A stretch of DNA of 64,000 bases, taken from NCBI GenBank assembly GCA_032622095.1, contig CP136064.1, forward strand, positions 247,289,827-247,353,826, written 5' to 3'. The DNA comes from Siphonodentalium dalli (lineage: Eukaryota; Mollusca; Scaphopoda; Gadilida; Siphonodentaliidae). Shown piece by piece: positions 46,259 through 58,690 of this stretch. The position numbers and the translations under genes were made by a program. The notes beneath the pieces are model-generated. The model was not told where the DNA came from, ran no database searches, and worked only from the letters and a program-made list of their open reading frames with translations. The stretch's first letter is position 1, and the number at the start of each line of letters is the position of its first letter.

Positions 46259-46665
46259 GGGTGCGTTCATACGCTGGCAAGTTTGCATGGTATGTTTCTG
46301 CGGGGAATTGGGCATAGAACACCACATGGTGCCAGAATATGAACGGAACCGTTTACATTACATGCATCTTTACCAAAGCGGACGACGTGAGAAGTAACAT
46401 TTATCTAGTTCCACTTGTAACAGTGCTACAGGAATTTGCCTCCAAATACCTGTATGATTTATTCTTGCGAGATAATTGCATGATATTTACAGGCAAATTC
46501 CGGTAGCATCGTTACTAGTGGAACTACAGAGAGTTTACTTCGCACGTAGTTAGCTGTGGCACAGTTGCACTTTATGTGCTTGTTTCCGTTCATGTTATAA
46601 TCGTTTTCTACGACAAAATGCCTGCAAACCGTACCGTGCAAACTTGCTAGTGTATGAACGTACCC
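46259..46665. mobile_element. Harbinger-like MITE, 407 bp
   Basis: It starts GGGTGCGTTCATACGCTGGC and ends with the matching inverted repeat (CTAGTGTATGAACGTACCC). TAA stands on both sides (46256-46258 and 46666-46668). A 3-bp TWA target duplication and ends beginning GGG/GGC fit the PIF/Harbinger superfamily. The interior has a second inverted repeat around 'ggaatttgcct' / 'aggcaaattcc'. It has no coding capacity. Confidence 0.75.
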
Positions 46666-46668
46666 TAA

Positions 46669-46972
46669 GGATATGTTCATACGCTGGCAAGTTTGCACGG
46701 TATGTGTTACAGGCATTTCTTCATAGAAAACCACATGGTGCCAGAAAATGAACGGAACCGTGGATATAGCATGCATCTTTACCAAAGCAAACTGCACGAG
46801 AAGTAACATTTCTGTATATAGGTCCACTTGCAACAGTGCTACTGGCATTTGCCTTCAAATACCTGCATGATTAATTTTTGCAAGATAATTGCATGATTTT
46901 TACAGGCAAATTCCGTTAGCATCGCTACAGGTGGAACTGCAGACATTTTACTTTGTACGTAGTTAGCTGTGG
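46669..46972. mobile_element. Second Harbinger-like MITE, 3'-truncated
   Basis: It begins directly after the TAA of the previous copy with 'ggatatgttcatacgctggc' and follows the same sequence through 'cgtagttagctgtgg', where similarity ends. The two copies are head to tail and share one TAA. Confidence 0.75.
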
Positions 46973-47295
46973 TAAATGAATATTATGAACAACATGAAGA
47001 AATAGATACTCGTTGGTCTTACATACATCATTGATAGTTCTCCAATAACGAAATTCCACCAGTTGAAACCATTGTTACGTAAACAACACCTTTGCAGACA
47101 GTGATTTGTCAACAAACACGACTAATCGTGTAATAAGTTCAAATATTTTAGGCCGAATATGATTTTCAGAATATTTTTCAACGGTTTGACTTTTGCAATG
47201 TTTACCAATACCATTAAGTTTTTATTCTTATTGGATTTATAGGATTTTTATCGGCAATTCAACTGTTTTCATAACATGGTTATCACATGCGAAAT
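46973..47295. other. Non-coding stretch
   Basis: No gene or repeat recognised. Confidence 0.4.
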
Positions 47296-47549
47296 CAAGC
47301 CTTGAAATACTGTGTCTGTCATTTGCAGAATGAGGTCCCCAGAGGGTGAATTTAGTGATCCTACCCCGCATAGCGGGCTAGCATCACCAAATTCACCCTC
47401 TGGGGACCTCATTCTGCTTACACCTCAGCAGAATGAGGCTCCCATAGGGTGAATTTGGTGATGCTAGCCCGCTATGCGGGGTAGCATCACTAAATTCACC
47501 CTCTGGGGACCTCATTCTGCAAATGACAGACAAACTATTTCGAGGCTTG
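47296..47549. mobile_element. 254-bp nested palindromic element, second copy
   Basis: It has the same length and organisation as 28499-28752: outer 'caagccttg' arms, and two inner palindromes of about 90 bp centred on the 'ccccgcatagcggg' word. The inner arms match each other better than those of the 28-kb copy. It is non-coding. Confidence 0.87.
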
Positions 47550-47872
47550 TGCGATTTGCATGTACTTGTTGATGATCAGACTTTATACATATACAAACTT
47601 TTAAGTTTAAAAAAAAACATATTGTTATTATAATGTAATATTACAAGAGGGATCGGGTCACAAGTTTTGACAACTTACACCCGACCCTCTCCCATTAACA
47701 TTTTAACAAATACAATGTAGATGACGAACATAACATATATACAGGATGATATGCGGTGTGTATGTGGTTGCTGCTAGTCCTATCCTTCTGCTTTTAAAAT
47801 TTCATCTGAGATTGTCAATATTTATAAAGCAGGGAGGATCAATATTTTGTGCAGAGAGGGCCTAATTAAATC
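47550..47872. other. Non-coding stretch
   Basis: No gene recognised. Confidence 0.4.
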
Positions 47873-48657
47873 GTTTCGTTGATGAAATTTATGAATGAAC
47901 AAAATGGAAAAGAATTTCATTGCTTCGATTCGATTCTGATTATATCCCTGTGAGTAAGGCGGAAATGTTAGATATTATAAATTGGTGGGTTGTAATCTTG
48001 TCGAAAAGTTCGCGTCTTTCAGTTACATACAGGGGACCTTTAAAGGCACGGGCGGCATTCGTTGCAGAAATATTCATATTTGTTCAAATCACCATCAAGA
48101 AAAGGAATATTAAAATATATATAGTTTTGTTCATATGCCAAGCATAAAGCGTAAATAGTATATTGTCGCCAAGACGTACGATAGAGTACGCAAACAAGAG
48201 CCTGCTCGTGTTACAGAAGTTTTGCTTCTGTTTACATAACACAGCGCAATTCTATTGGTTAATCACACACAAATGATATAATCGCTCTTTATTATTTCCA
48301 TATCAGGAAAACAGTAACAAATAACGCTCTTTATGTTTACCATATCCGGATCTAAACAAAAGCCAGATTCCGTAACGTTTGTTGCTTTTGTTTACATAAC
48401 AAAGGAAAAACATTTGACAACAATATACTGTTTATGCCATATTTCTGATTGGTATAAGAACAAAGTCTGTCTATATTTTACTATTACTTCTGTTTATGGC
48501 GGTTTTTGACGGAGGTGAATATTTTAACAGCATATATACCCACCGCCAACGCCGCCCGTATCTTTTGTTTCGTTGATGAAATGTATGAATGAACAAAATG
48601 GAACATAATTTCATTGCGTCGATTCGATTCTGATGATATCCCTGTTAGTAAGGCGGA
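47873..48657. repeat. Dispersed repeat, copy 2, enclosed by 91-bp direct repeats
   Basis: 48041-48562 is the second copy of the 859-1382 repeat. It is enclosed by two near-identical 91-bp segments (47873-47963 and 48567-48657, both starting 'gtttcgttgatgaaat' and ending 'gtaaggcgga'). The direct repeats are not present around copy 1. Confidence 0.8.
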
Positions 48658-49715
48658 TTTTGATAATAAAAAAACAGCTACCCTCATATGAGTGGTTTTG
48701 CTTTGGTTCGTTAATTACGCTAGCGTATGATTATATTATGTCTTTAACTTAATTTATGCGGAGCCACTATAATAGTTGTACTTAGAAACCTGCTCAATGA
48801 ACAGCTATTCAAGCAACATTCAATCATTGTACTCATAATAATGGTAGTCATAGCAACCCGTGCTACACACACACAAACAATAATTATTAAACAAGGTTCA
48901 ATGGAAGAATTACTTTACATTGGATATACTACATGGTATAATGATAGTATACCGCGGACATGAAAGAAACTTAGTTTGTCATTATTACACAATTGATCTC
49001 AGACTAGACCCTTAGGGTGGATACACACATGCATGTAATTTATGTATGTAAAATCCATGTATTTTACATGGTCACACCAATCATTGATAGAATTAGTCGC
49101 CTGTGCGCGATCAGACAATTTCAACAGGCGAGACAAGTGAGCAGTTATAAGCCATTATCAAACTAACTGCTATCAAGAAAGACCAGACATAATGTAAATT
49201 CTTCATGGATGTCGAAATGAATAAATCCTGTCTGATATCTGTTGCTGTTTTTCACGAGTTTTAATTCATTTCGAATAGTGGATTTGAGTCCGTCGATTTT
49301 ATACTTGATTTGTTTCTCGTCATTTCATGCAGTGTCATCCAAAATAAAAATAAAATGTAAAGAATTTGAAGCTCTTTTAGGGCGATTTTGATACACGAGT
49401 GTGTAATGTCCCATTAACTATCCGATATGGTGCTCTCATGCCTTGAATAACAGGCATTGGAAAATTAAGACAGACAATACCGGTTCTTTGTGATTCCTCG
49501 GAAACTGGCTTCCAAGATGGCGACTTAAACGGGTGAATTTTATTTTGATGGGAATCAAAACACTTATAAATCAACCTGTATAGGCGGTATCCTGCATCAC
49601 AACAAGTAGCGTCGAAGCCACAATCGACCGACTGGTCATATGATCGCAGTGAGTGACTTGATTGCATAAAATACATCGTAATAAAGTTTGAAAATCCACA
49701 AAAACACATCACCAA
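48658..49715. other. Non-coding stretch, ending in a possible LINE 5' leader
   Basis: No gene recognised. About 49380-49715 leads directly into the ORF1-like frame and contains 'ccaagatggcgacttaaacg', which could be part of the retrotransposon leader. Confidence 0.4.
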
Positions 49716-50668
49716 TTGTCGTGCAACTGTTTACTACTGAGAAATATGCCTGACAAACGTCTACCAGCATCAACATCAAGCGCTGATGAAAGCTTGCATA
49801 CGGAATCGGTAAAGCCTAAATTAAAGGCGGTATTGCCAAATAAAAAACAAAAAATAACACCTAGCCAACCAACATTGAACTTTGGTTCTGACCCCAAAAA
49901 ACAAGACAATAGTAACTCAGCCATTGAGAAAAGTTTGGAGTTGATAAATAAGAAACTGGATATGCTTGTGACAACAGAACAATTAGATAATAGACTTAAG
50001 CCGTTGGTGAAAGTAGATGACTTGAACACAATTCTGGAAAAGATGAGAGGTGACTATGACAAAAAAATAGTAGATGCGAGGGATGATTTTGCAAGCAACA
50101 TTTTCAAATTAGAAAAATCAATGGACTCATTAAAGCAAGAAGTGAAACAGCTAAAAGATGATTCAGATTATAAAAGTGATGAAATAGTAAAACTCAAAGA
50201 AGTAAACAGAAAGCTAAATGATAACATCAATAATCTAGAGCAACAGACAAGGAAGGAGAGTGTGAGAATATTCGGGATAGATGGTGACAGTAAGAAACTC
50301 GGCTGGAATGCGAACAGAAAGTTGTAAGAATGTGCAATGAGAAGTTAAGTATGAAAATAACATTGTCAGATATCAGTATTGCACATAGACTGGGTCACTA
50401 TACTGACAATCAAGACCAACCTAGACCTATGATATGCAAATTTGTATCTAGAAGAACAAAGAATGACGTGATTGGTGCAAGAAAGGTGCTGAAGGGGCAA
50501 AAGACTGTCATAAAAGATGACCTCACCCAAATAAACAATATCTTGTTGAAAACAGCAAAAGAAACACAAGGGGTTAAAGATTCGTGGACAATGAATGGTA
50601 AAATATTCATAAAATATACTGATGATAACAAGAGAAACAAAGTTATTAAATGTTTGAAAGACATATAA
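49716..50668 (+). pseudogene. LINE ORF1-like coiled-coil RNA-binding protein (one frameshift)
   Basis: The first frame (49716-50327) has a charged N-terminus, then about 110 residues of coiled-coil heptads (EKSLELINKKLDML... to ...NNLEQQTRKESVRIFGI). After a frameshift near 50300 the second frame (50330-50668) continues with DISIAHRLG, RPMICKFVSRRTKNDVIGARKVLKG and KDDLTQINNILL. This order (coiled coil, RRM-like RIFGI block, C-terminal AHRLG/RP..CKF block) is that of L1-type ORF1 proteins, also used by other animal LINEs, which bind element RNA and form trimers. The alternative start at 49746 (MPDKRLPAS) is equally plausible. Confidence 0.75.
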
Positions 50669-50819
50669 TTAAACATTCCCATAATGTGCAGATTGGAAAT
50701 GTTTGTCTATTGTTTGATCATCAGCCATGTCCACTAAATTGTAGTGAATATTATCAGTCCACTATGTCCATTAGTATATGGTATATATGTGTGTTTAAAG
50801 TCCTTTGAAAAAGTCAGTC
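50669..50819 (+). other. Spacer after ORF1
   Basis: AT-rich, without a recognisable frame. If the LINE reading is right, this is the start of the region between ORF1 and ORF2. Confidence 0.35.
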
Positions 50820-50937
50820 CATATATGTGTATGTGTATGATGTGTATATGTATGTATATGCATATGGGTATATATGTATGTATACGTATGTATATATATA
50901 TGTGTATGTTGTGTGTGTATATATATGCATGTATATA
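50820..50937. repeat. (TATG)n/(TGTA)n microsatellite
   Basis: Imperfect 'tatgtgtatg' and 'tatatgtatg' repeats over about 118 bp. They keep open frames on both strands. Confidence 0.85.
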
Positions 50938-50944
50938 TTGTTGA

Positions 50945-53800
50945 CACAGAGGCATATTGCATAATGGGTGTAACTCTAATTGAAATACATTGTTGACCCC
51001 ATCCCATAAATGATTAAATTACAAATATATACACTGGTTGACAAAATGAAGACCTACCTAGTCATGATATATCGTGATGGATAGAATTGATATGCATTCC
51101 TATCCCACACTTAAATGAATAAATTAAGTGGGTTTATCTGTAATTGGATTATATTGTTGACCCCATCCCATAAATGAATAAATTACAAATATATACATTG
51201 GTTGACAAAACGAAGACCTACCTAGTCGTGATATATCGTGATGGATAGCATTGATAAGCATTCTTGTCCCACACTTAAATGAATAAATTATAAATGTACA
51301 ATTATTGTTATTACAACTGTGTCCTACAGTCAAGATGCCACAGTGGTTGTAATTTTAATGCATTTGCTGGTCCACCCTTAGATTGATGCATTACAAATCA
51401 TTGCTAATCCCACCCCTGCATGACTAAATAATAAATAATATAGTCACTGCTCATACAGCTAAGTCCAAAATGATATATCAGAATGGACCAAATTAAATCC
51501 ATTGCTGAATTGCACAACTAAATTAGAAATAATATACCCATTAATAACACAGTCAATGCTTGCCCATTCATTATGTCATGTGTGTAACTGGAATACACTG
51601 AATAAATTAAAATATATACTTTGGGTGGACAAAAAGTCCAATTAAGTCATGATATATCATAATGGACAGAACTGAACTACATTGAATGCATACATTGTAT
51701 ATGTACAATTATTGTTATTATTATTACAACACATATGTCCTATCCAGTTATGATGCCACGATGGAAGTAATTGGAGTGCATTTGTCGCCCCCACCCCTGA
51801 ATGAATACATTGAAAATCATTGTTGACCCCACCCCTGCATGACTCAATTATAAAACATCTCTGTACTGCTCATATAGCTAATTTCTAAGTGATGTATCAG
51901 AATGGATGAAATTAAATTCATTGCTGCCTTGCACAATTAATTTATGAATTATATATTTATTGCTGACACAACCATGCCAACCCAGTCATGATAGTCGATT
52001 GGTGTAACTGGAATGCATTGTTGACTTGACCCCTTAAATGAATAAGCCGAAAATATATAACTATTGTTGACACAACTAAGTCCTAAGCAGTCATGATATA
52101 TCATACTGGATGAAATTGAATCTCGTGTTGACCCCACCCTTGAATGGGTGGAATTAAAATGAAATGTTAACCCCCACCCTGAAAGGAATGGAACTGAATT
52201 GCATTATTGACCCCATCCTTAAATGAATAATTAAAATATTTTCATTTATTGTTGACAGACCTAAGTTACACCCAGTCAATAAATATCATTATGGATGAAA
52301 TTTGAATATATTATGACCCAACCCACTCAAATTTCATGGATAAGTTATAACAATAGTATATATTTGGCACTCTTTAGTTCTACCAAATCATTATCTATAA
52401 TTATATGAATGGATGGAATTAAATTCATTGTTGATCCCACCTGTTGCATGACTAATTATAAATATTTTATTGTTGACAAAGCCAAGTCCTATAGAGGCAT
52501 ATGACATAATGGATGTAATTATTATTGAAATGCATTTTTGACCCTACCCCTGAAATGATTGAACTAAAAATATATACTTTGGGTGGAACTGGAATGAAAT
52601 GTTAACCCCACTCATAAATGAATGGAGCTGAAAAGCATTCTTGTCCCATCACTAAATGAATAATTTATAAACTGTCACTTATTATTGACAGACCTTAGTC
52701 CCACCTAGTCATTATATACCATGATGGATGGAATTGGATTATACTATGACCTAACCCACCCAAGTCTCATGAATAATTTATAACAATAATATATGTTTAG
52801 CACTCTTGAGTTATATCAAGTCATTATATCTAATTATATGAATGGATGGAATAAAATTCATTGCTGATCAAACAGTTATAATTAATATTTTGTTGTTGAT
52901 ACAACTAAGTCGTACAGGGGCACGTAACATATTGGATGTAAGTGTTATGGAATGCATTTTTGACCCCACCCCTGAAATGAATGAATTAAAAATATATTCT
53001 TTGGTTGACAGAGCCAAGTCCCACTAAGTCATGATATATCATAAGGGACAGAATTGAAATGCATTCTTACACCACCCTTAACTGAATAAATAACAGATGT
53101 ATAATTATTGATGTCACAAATGGATGAAACTAAATTCATTGCTGAAGTGCACAATTAAATTAGAAATAATATATTTATTGATAACAGCCAATGCCTACCC
53201 ATTCATTATGTCATGGATGCAACTGAAATACATTGAATAAATTAAAATATACTTTTGGTTGACAAAACTAAGTCATACCAAGTCATGATGTATCATAATG
53301 GATAGAATTGAAATACATTCTTACCCCACCATTAAATGGATACATTATCAATGTACAACACTTATGTCCTATCCAGTTATGATGTCACAATGGATGCAAT
53401 TGGAATGCACTTGTTGGCCCCACCCTTAAAAGAATACATTGAAAATCATTGTTGATCCCACACCCACATGACTAAATTATAAATAATATATTTACTGCCC
53501 ATACAGCTAAGCCCTAAGTGATATATCAGAATGGATGAAATTAAATTCATTGCTGACTTGCACAACTAAATTAGAAATGATATATTTGTTTTCCTACCCA
53601 GTTATGATGTCATAATGTAGAGGGAATACACTTAGCTGGCCCCTACCCCTAAAATAATAAACTGAATTTCATCGTTGGCCCCAACCCTTAAAATAATAAA
53701 TTGAACTTCATAGTTGACCCCACCCAGGATGACTAAATTATAAATAATTTATTTATTGCTGATACAGCTAAGTACTAAGTGATATATCAGAATGTCACAA
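50945..53800. repeat. Old diverged tandem array (about 100-bp units)
   Basis: Phrases such as 'attgttgaccccaccc', 'gaatgaataaattaaaa', 'tatatattgg(t)tgacaaa', 'aagtcctaa' and 'gtcatgatatatcataatgg' recur in the same order through the whole stretch, with heavy divergence and variable spacing. No gene is present. Confidence 0.75.
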
Positions 53801-54720
53801 TTATGTCCTACCATGATATGTCACAATATATGTAATTGAAACACACTGTTCCCCATTAAAAGAATAAATGGAAATTCATGTTTGACACCCACCCTTAAAA
53901 GAAATGGAAATTAATTGTTGACCCCACCCCTACATGGAACCCACTTCTGCATGACCAAATTATAAATAATATACTTATTGCTGAACAGCTAAGTCCTAAG
54001 TTATTCATCAAAAAGGTTTGAGTTAAATTCCCTGTTGACATGCATGACTAAATTATAAATAATATACTTATTGCTGAAGAGGTAAGTCCTAAGTGATATA
54101 TCAGAATGTCAAAACTATGTCCCACCATGATATGTCACAATATATGTAATTGAAACACACTGTTCCCCATTAAAAGAATAAATGGAAATTCATTTTTGAC
54201 ACCCACCCTTAAAAGAAATGGAAATTAATTGTTGACCCCACCCCTACATGGAACCCACTTCAGCATGACCAAATTATAAATAATATACTTATTGCTGAAC
54301 AGCTAAGTCCTAAGTGATTCATCAAAAAGGTTTAAGTTAAATTCCCTGTTGACATGCATGACTAAATTATAAATAATATACTTATTGCTGAAGAGGTAAG
54401 TCCTAAGTGATATATCAGAATGTCACAACTATGTCCCACCATGATATGTCACAATATATGTAATTGAAACACACTGTTCCCCATTAAAAGAATAAATGGA
54501 AATTCATTTTTGACACACACCCTTAAAAGAAATGGAAATTCATTGTTGACCCCACCCCTACATGGAACCCACTTCTGCATGACAAAAGTATAAATAATAT
54601 ACTTATTGCTGAACAGCTAAGTCCTAAGTGATTCATCAAAAAGGTTTAAGTTAAATTCCCTGTTGACATGCATGACTAAATTATAAATATATACTTATTG
54701 CTGAAGAGGTAAGTCCTAAG
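53801..54720. repeat. 314-bp higher-order repeat, three copies
   Basis: The word 'ccccattaaaagaataaatg' occurs at about 53851, 54165 and 54479, giving a 314-bp spacing. Each block is made of several of the old units of about 100 bp and is nearly identical to the next. A recent amplification within the old array. Confidence 0.88.
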
Positions 54721-56372
54721 TGTTTTTATGCGATATGACAAAGCGTGATATCACCCTTTCATCACCACAATTTTACTCGATTCAAACTTCAAAACGGGAT
54801 TACATCATGGACTTACTGTACAATGCATTTATATGTGATGTCAAAGGGTGATATTACCCTTCTATTGCCATAATTTTACGCGATTCTAACTTCAAGACCG
54901 GATTACATCACGGATATATTGCACAATAAATTTATATGTGAACTGGCAAAGGGTGATATCACCCTTCCATGGTCACTAATTTACGCGATTTTAACTTTAA
55001 AACAGGATTACATCACGGATATATTGTACAATGAATTTATTTGTGAACTGGCAAAGGGTGATATCACCCTTCCATGCTCACTATTTTACGCGATTCTAAC
55101 TTCAAAACGGGATTACATCATGAATATATTGTACAATTAATTTATATGTGAACTGGCAAAGGGTGATATCACCCTTCCATGATCACTATTTTACGCGATT
55201 CTAACTTCAAAACAGGATTACATCACGGATATATTGTACAATTAATTTATATGTGAATTGGCAAAGGGTGATATCACCCTTCCCATGATCACTATTTTAC
55301 GCGATTCTAACTTCAAAACGGGATTACATCATGAATATATTGTACAATGAATTTATATGTGAACTGGCAAAGGGTGATATCACCCTTCCATGATCACTAT
55401 TTTACGCGATTCTAACTTCAAAACATGATTACATCACGGATATATTGTACAATGAATTTATATGTGAACTGGCAAAGAGTGATATCACCCTTCCATGGTC
55501 ACTAATTTACGCGATTTTAACTTTAAAACAGGATTACATCACGGATATATTGTACAATGAATTTATATGTGAACTGGCAAAGGGTGATATCACCCTTCCA
55601 TGCTCACTATTTTACGCGATTCTAACTTCAAAACGGGATTACATCATGAATATATTGTACAATTAATTTATATGTGAACTGGCAAAGGGTGATATCACCC
55701 TTCCATGATCACTATTTTACGCGATTCTAACTTCAAAACAGGATTACATCACGGATATATTGTACAATTAATTTATATGTGAATTGGCAAAGGGTGATAT
55801 CACCCTTCCATGATCACTATTTTACGCGATTCTAACTTCAAAACGGGATTACATCATGAATATATTGTACAATGAATTTATATGTGAACTGGCAAAGGGT
55901 GATATCACCCTTCCATGATCACTATTTTACGCGATTCTAACTTCAAAACATGATTACATCACGGATATATTGTACAATGAATTTATATGTGAACTGGCAA
56001 AGGGTGATATCACCCTTCCATGATCACTATTTTACGCGATTCTAACTTCAAAACGGGATTACATCACGGATATATTGTACAATGAATTTATATGTGAACT
56101 GGCAAAGGGTGATATCACCCTTCCATGATCACTATTTTACGCGATTAAAACTTCAAAACGGTATTACATCATGGATATATTGTACAATGAATTTATATGT
56201 GAACTGGCAAAGAGTGATATCACCCTTCCATGATCACTATTTTACGCGATTAAACTTCAAAACGGGATTACATCATGGATATATTGAACAATGGATGTAT
56301 ATGTGATGTTAGCAAAGGATGCTATCACCCTAACATGACCACAATTGCAATTTTACGCGATTAAACTGATGC
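54721..56372. repeat. 105-bp satellite with an 18-bp palindrome per unit
   Basis: About sixteen units spaced 105 bp apart (for example 55051, 55156, 55261). Nearly every unit has the perfect palindrome AAGGGTGATATCACCCTT. The remainder holds 'ttttacgcgattctaact', 'ggattacatcacggatat' and 'ttgtacaatgaatttatatg'. A five-unit block is itself repeated with a 526-bp shift (54919 and 55445). The first and last units are diverged. Open frames of 73-74 codons arise because 105 is a multiple of 3. Confidence 0.95.
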
Positions 56373-57059
56373 GAATTGATGAAAGAATGAATCTGCAACA
56401 TAAATTGTGAAATATCTTTATTTCATATTCACATATATGTTAACTTACCCTTGGTAAAATTAATAATTAGAATAGGAATTTAAAAACGATGTGGAGATCA
56501 TGTTCTAACCCAAGCAAATATACCCCCATTGAAGACGATGCCTTATTTTAGACAGAACATGCGAAAACAAATCCATATAAATACTTGCCTCATGCCTCAT
56601 GGAACAGGTCTGCACTGTAGCAGTGTTGAGAAGAAAAGGACGATATCTCCGACGCTGGCTTCTGTTATCTGATAGAGTTCTCGCAATGTATGCTTGCTGC
56701 CGACATATGGTAATAATTAAATTATTGGCTCAGAATGAAACCGGCGGCCAGTTACAGTAATAAGCAAAATTAATGCACGACATCTATAAGTTATTCGGTA
56801 TATGTACATCGCCGGGCCAACATTAAAATTCTCGATTTATTTAGTATGATACCTGATTTGGTAGAGCGGTACATTATATGTAGGGCGTTTTGTCAGGATA
56901 CCTGATGCAAAATATCTTCTGCATGGGCCTTTTGTGGGTAAACGTTGTCAGAATGTAATTTGACTCAATAGTGTTAAAATGACACCAAATGTTTACCACA
57001 TTGCTATAAATGTTCACTGGCGACATAATAGCTCTACTGACCCCGGCACTGTTCCAAGA
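56373..57059. other. Non-coding stretch
   Basis: No gene or repeat recognised. This is the longest non-repetitive sequence inside the satellite region. Confidence 0.4.
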
Positions 57060-57250
57060 AAGGCGAATTTAATATGCATGAATGCATGCATAAATTCAGG
57101 GTCCTAAATTTATGCAACATTTATGCGAGATTTAAAAATATAAATGCGAGATTTATATTTTTGTATAAATGCGAATTTAGTATGTATAAATGCATGCATA
57201 AATTCAGGGTCCTAAATTTATGCAACATTTATATTTTATAAATCTCGCTT
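57060..57250. repeat. Two direct copies of a 'gcatgcataaattcaggg' segment
   Basis: A segment of about 45 bp ('gcatgcataaattcagggtc', then 'ctaaatttatgcaac') occurs at about 57085 and 57193. It is separated by 'ataaatgcgagattta' words in both orientations, so the block can fold. Confidence 0.75.
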
Positions 57251-57551
57251 TTCATGCAGTGGTAAGGACTTGTATTATGATCCAACCCATCCAATGTTTA
57301 GGAATAATTTATAACAATATTACATGTTTGGCATTCTTGAGTTGTCAAGGCATTATGTTGATCCAATTTATTGTTGACATGCATGACTAAATTATAAATA
57401 ATATATACATTATTGACACAGTCCTACGTGGGGTATATGCCATATTGGACGTAATTGTAATATGAATACATTGTTGACCCCACAAACGCAGTCATGATAT
57501 ATCATAATGTGTATAATCAGATAATTAAAATGCAATATTACCCCACCCTCA
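57251..57551. repeat. Old diverged array resumes
   Basis: The phrases of 50945-53800 ('catgactaaattataaata', 'attgttgacccc', 'gtcatgatatatcataatg') reappear here and again at about 57840-57990. The 105-bp satellite and the MITE therefore sit within one older array. Confidence 0.65.
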
Positions 57552-57805
57552 ACCCTTTCATTACGGGCTCTTCGCTGGTGAGTATTATAGATCACAAGTC
57601 GGTGCATTGCCCTGTGTGTGCGAGTTTCATATAGGGATACTCGCATATATGGGTGAATGCACTGGTTTATCGTGTCAAGGTAAATATTGTTTGGACAATG
57701 TATTTTCATATATATGCGAGTCTCCCTATGGGAGACTCTCATATATGAGAAAATGTATTGGCACAGGGTATTGGCATAATTGCAGTAAGCTCCGGTCATG
57801 GAATA
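57552..57805. mobile_element. Diverged copy of the hairpin-bearing MITE
   Basis: 'accctttcattacgggctc' at the left and 'agctccggtcatgga' at the right resemble the ends of the MITE at 41439-41691. Inside are the 'tatatgcgagtctccctat' palindrome and 'caaggtaaatattgtt', both also present there. The TTAA sites are no longer intact. Confidence 0.65.
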
Positions 57806-58107
57806 AATAATAAATGTAGAATGACAGTATGCCACGCTTGAATTTTACCAATTCATCTTATTTTTAATGGACATAATTGAAATGCATTGTCGATCGCAAA
57901 TGAATCAATTAAATATATATATCCATTTTAGACAAAATATAGTTCTATCCAGTCATAATATATCACAACGGATAAATTAAAATGAACGTATATGCTTGTA
58001 TGTGTACTCACTACATGGATGACGCCAAAATATGACCAAGGCCGAAAGGTGAATCACGATGGCATACTATTATCTCACATCACCAGGCTTTCCTAGACCA
58101 GGCTCTT

Positions 58108-58310
58108 CTAGTAAATAACCGGAAAACCAAACACTTTGTAAAGAATCAATTTATAAGTCTGTTCCATATAAATTCCGAAGGCGAAAACATCACTTGCAGT
58201 ACAGTAAAACACATTCGAACAATTTCGTACATAGCCTGCAAATGGGTCAACCTGGTCAATCACCCGTGAACCACGACCTGCACGAAACGCACGGCCTTGT
58301 TGAGCTGCCG
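58108..58310 (-). CDS. Candidate exon of unknown protein
   Basis: On the minus strand an acceptor-like 'gatttttgtgtatattag' precedes a frame of about 66 residues (AAQQGRAFRAGRGSRVIDQ..., DPFAGYVRNCSNVFYCTASD..., ending ...FGFPVIY and a stop). Composition is balanced, codon use looks non-random, and two cysteines are spaced NCSNVFYC. I do not recognise the protein and no partner exon is visible in the window. It may equally be chance. Confidence 0.25.
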
Positions 58311-58323
58311 CTAATATACACAA

Positions 58324-58690
58324 AAATCAAAACAGTCAATGACTGTTGAGACGCTCGTCGGAATAGTCGACTGACAAAATAGCGACTTACACAACAGCGG
58401 ACCATCTTGTATATCATGCCAATGATATGTATTATATTTGTTTATACGCGAATGCACATGTATACACATGTATTGCTTATACTAATATGTATATATGTAT
58501 ATGATTCCCATCAAATTGTTCTGTAAATGTTTTATGTTCTGTTATTCCGTACTGCTCAAGATGATATTGTTGTGTGACAAGGATGCGCATGTTAGGTATC
58601 TTTACACGGACACGGTACTAAATATGCCGAAAAATGAAAGTACATTTCTGATTTGGGGTAAAATATATAACTCTAATATAATTTCAGACA
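58324..58690 (+). other. Region before LINE ORF2
   Basis: AT-rich with 'atgtatatatgtatatg' microsatellite-like sequence. It is probably upstream sequence of the LINE, and no other gene is seen. Confidence 0.35.

Noticed and set aside
49709-50029. A 106-aa minus-strand frame opposite the ORF1-like gene
   Set aside because: It is the antisense shadow of the coiled-coil reading frame.
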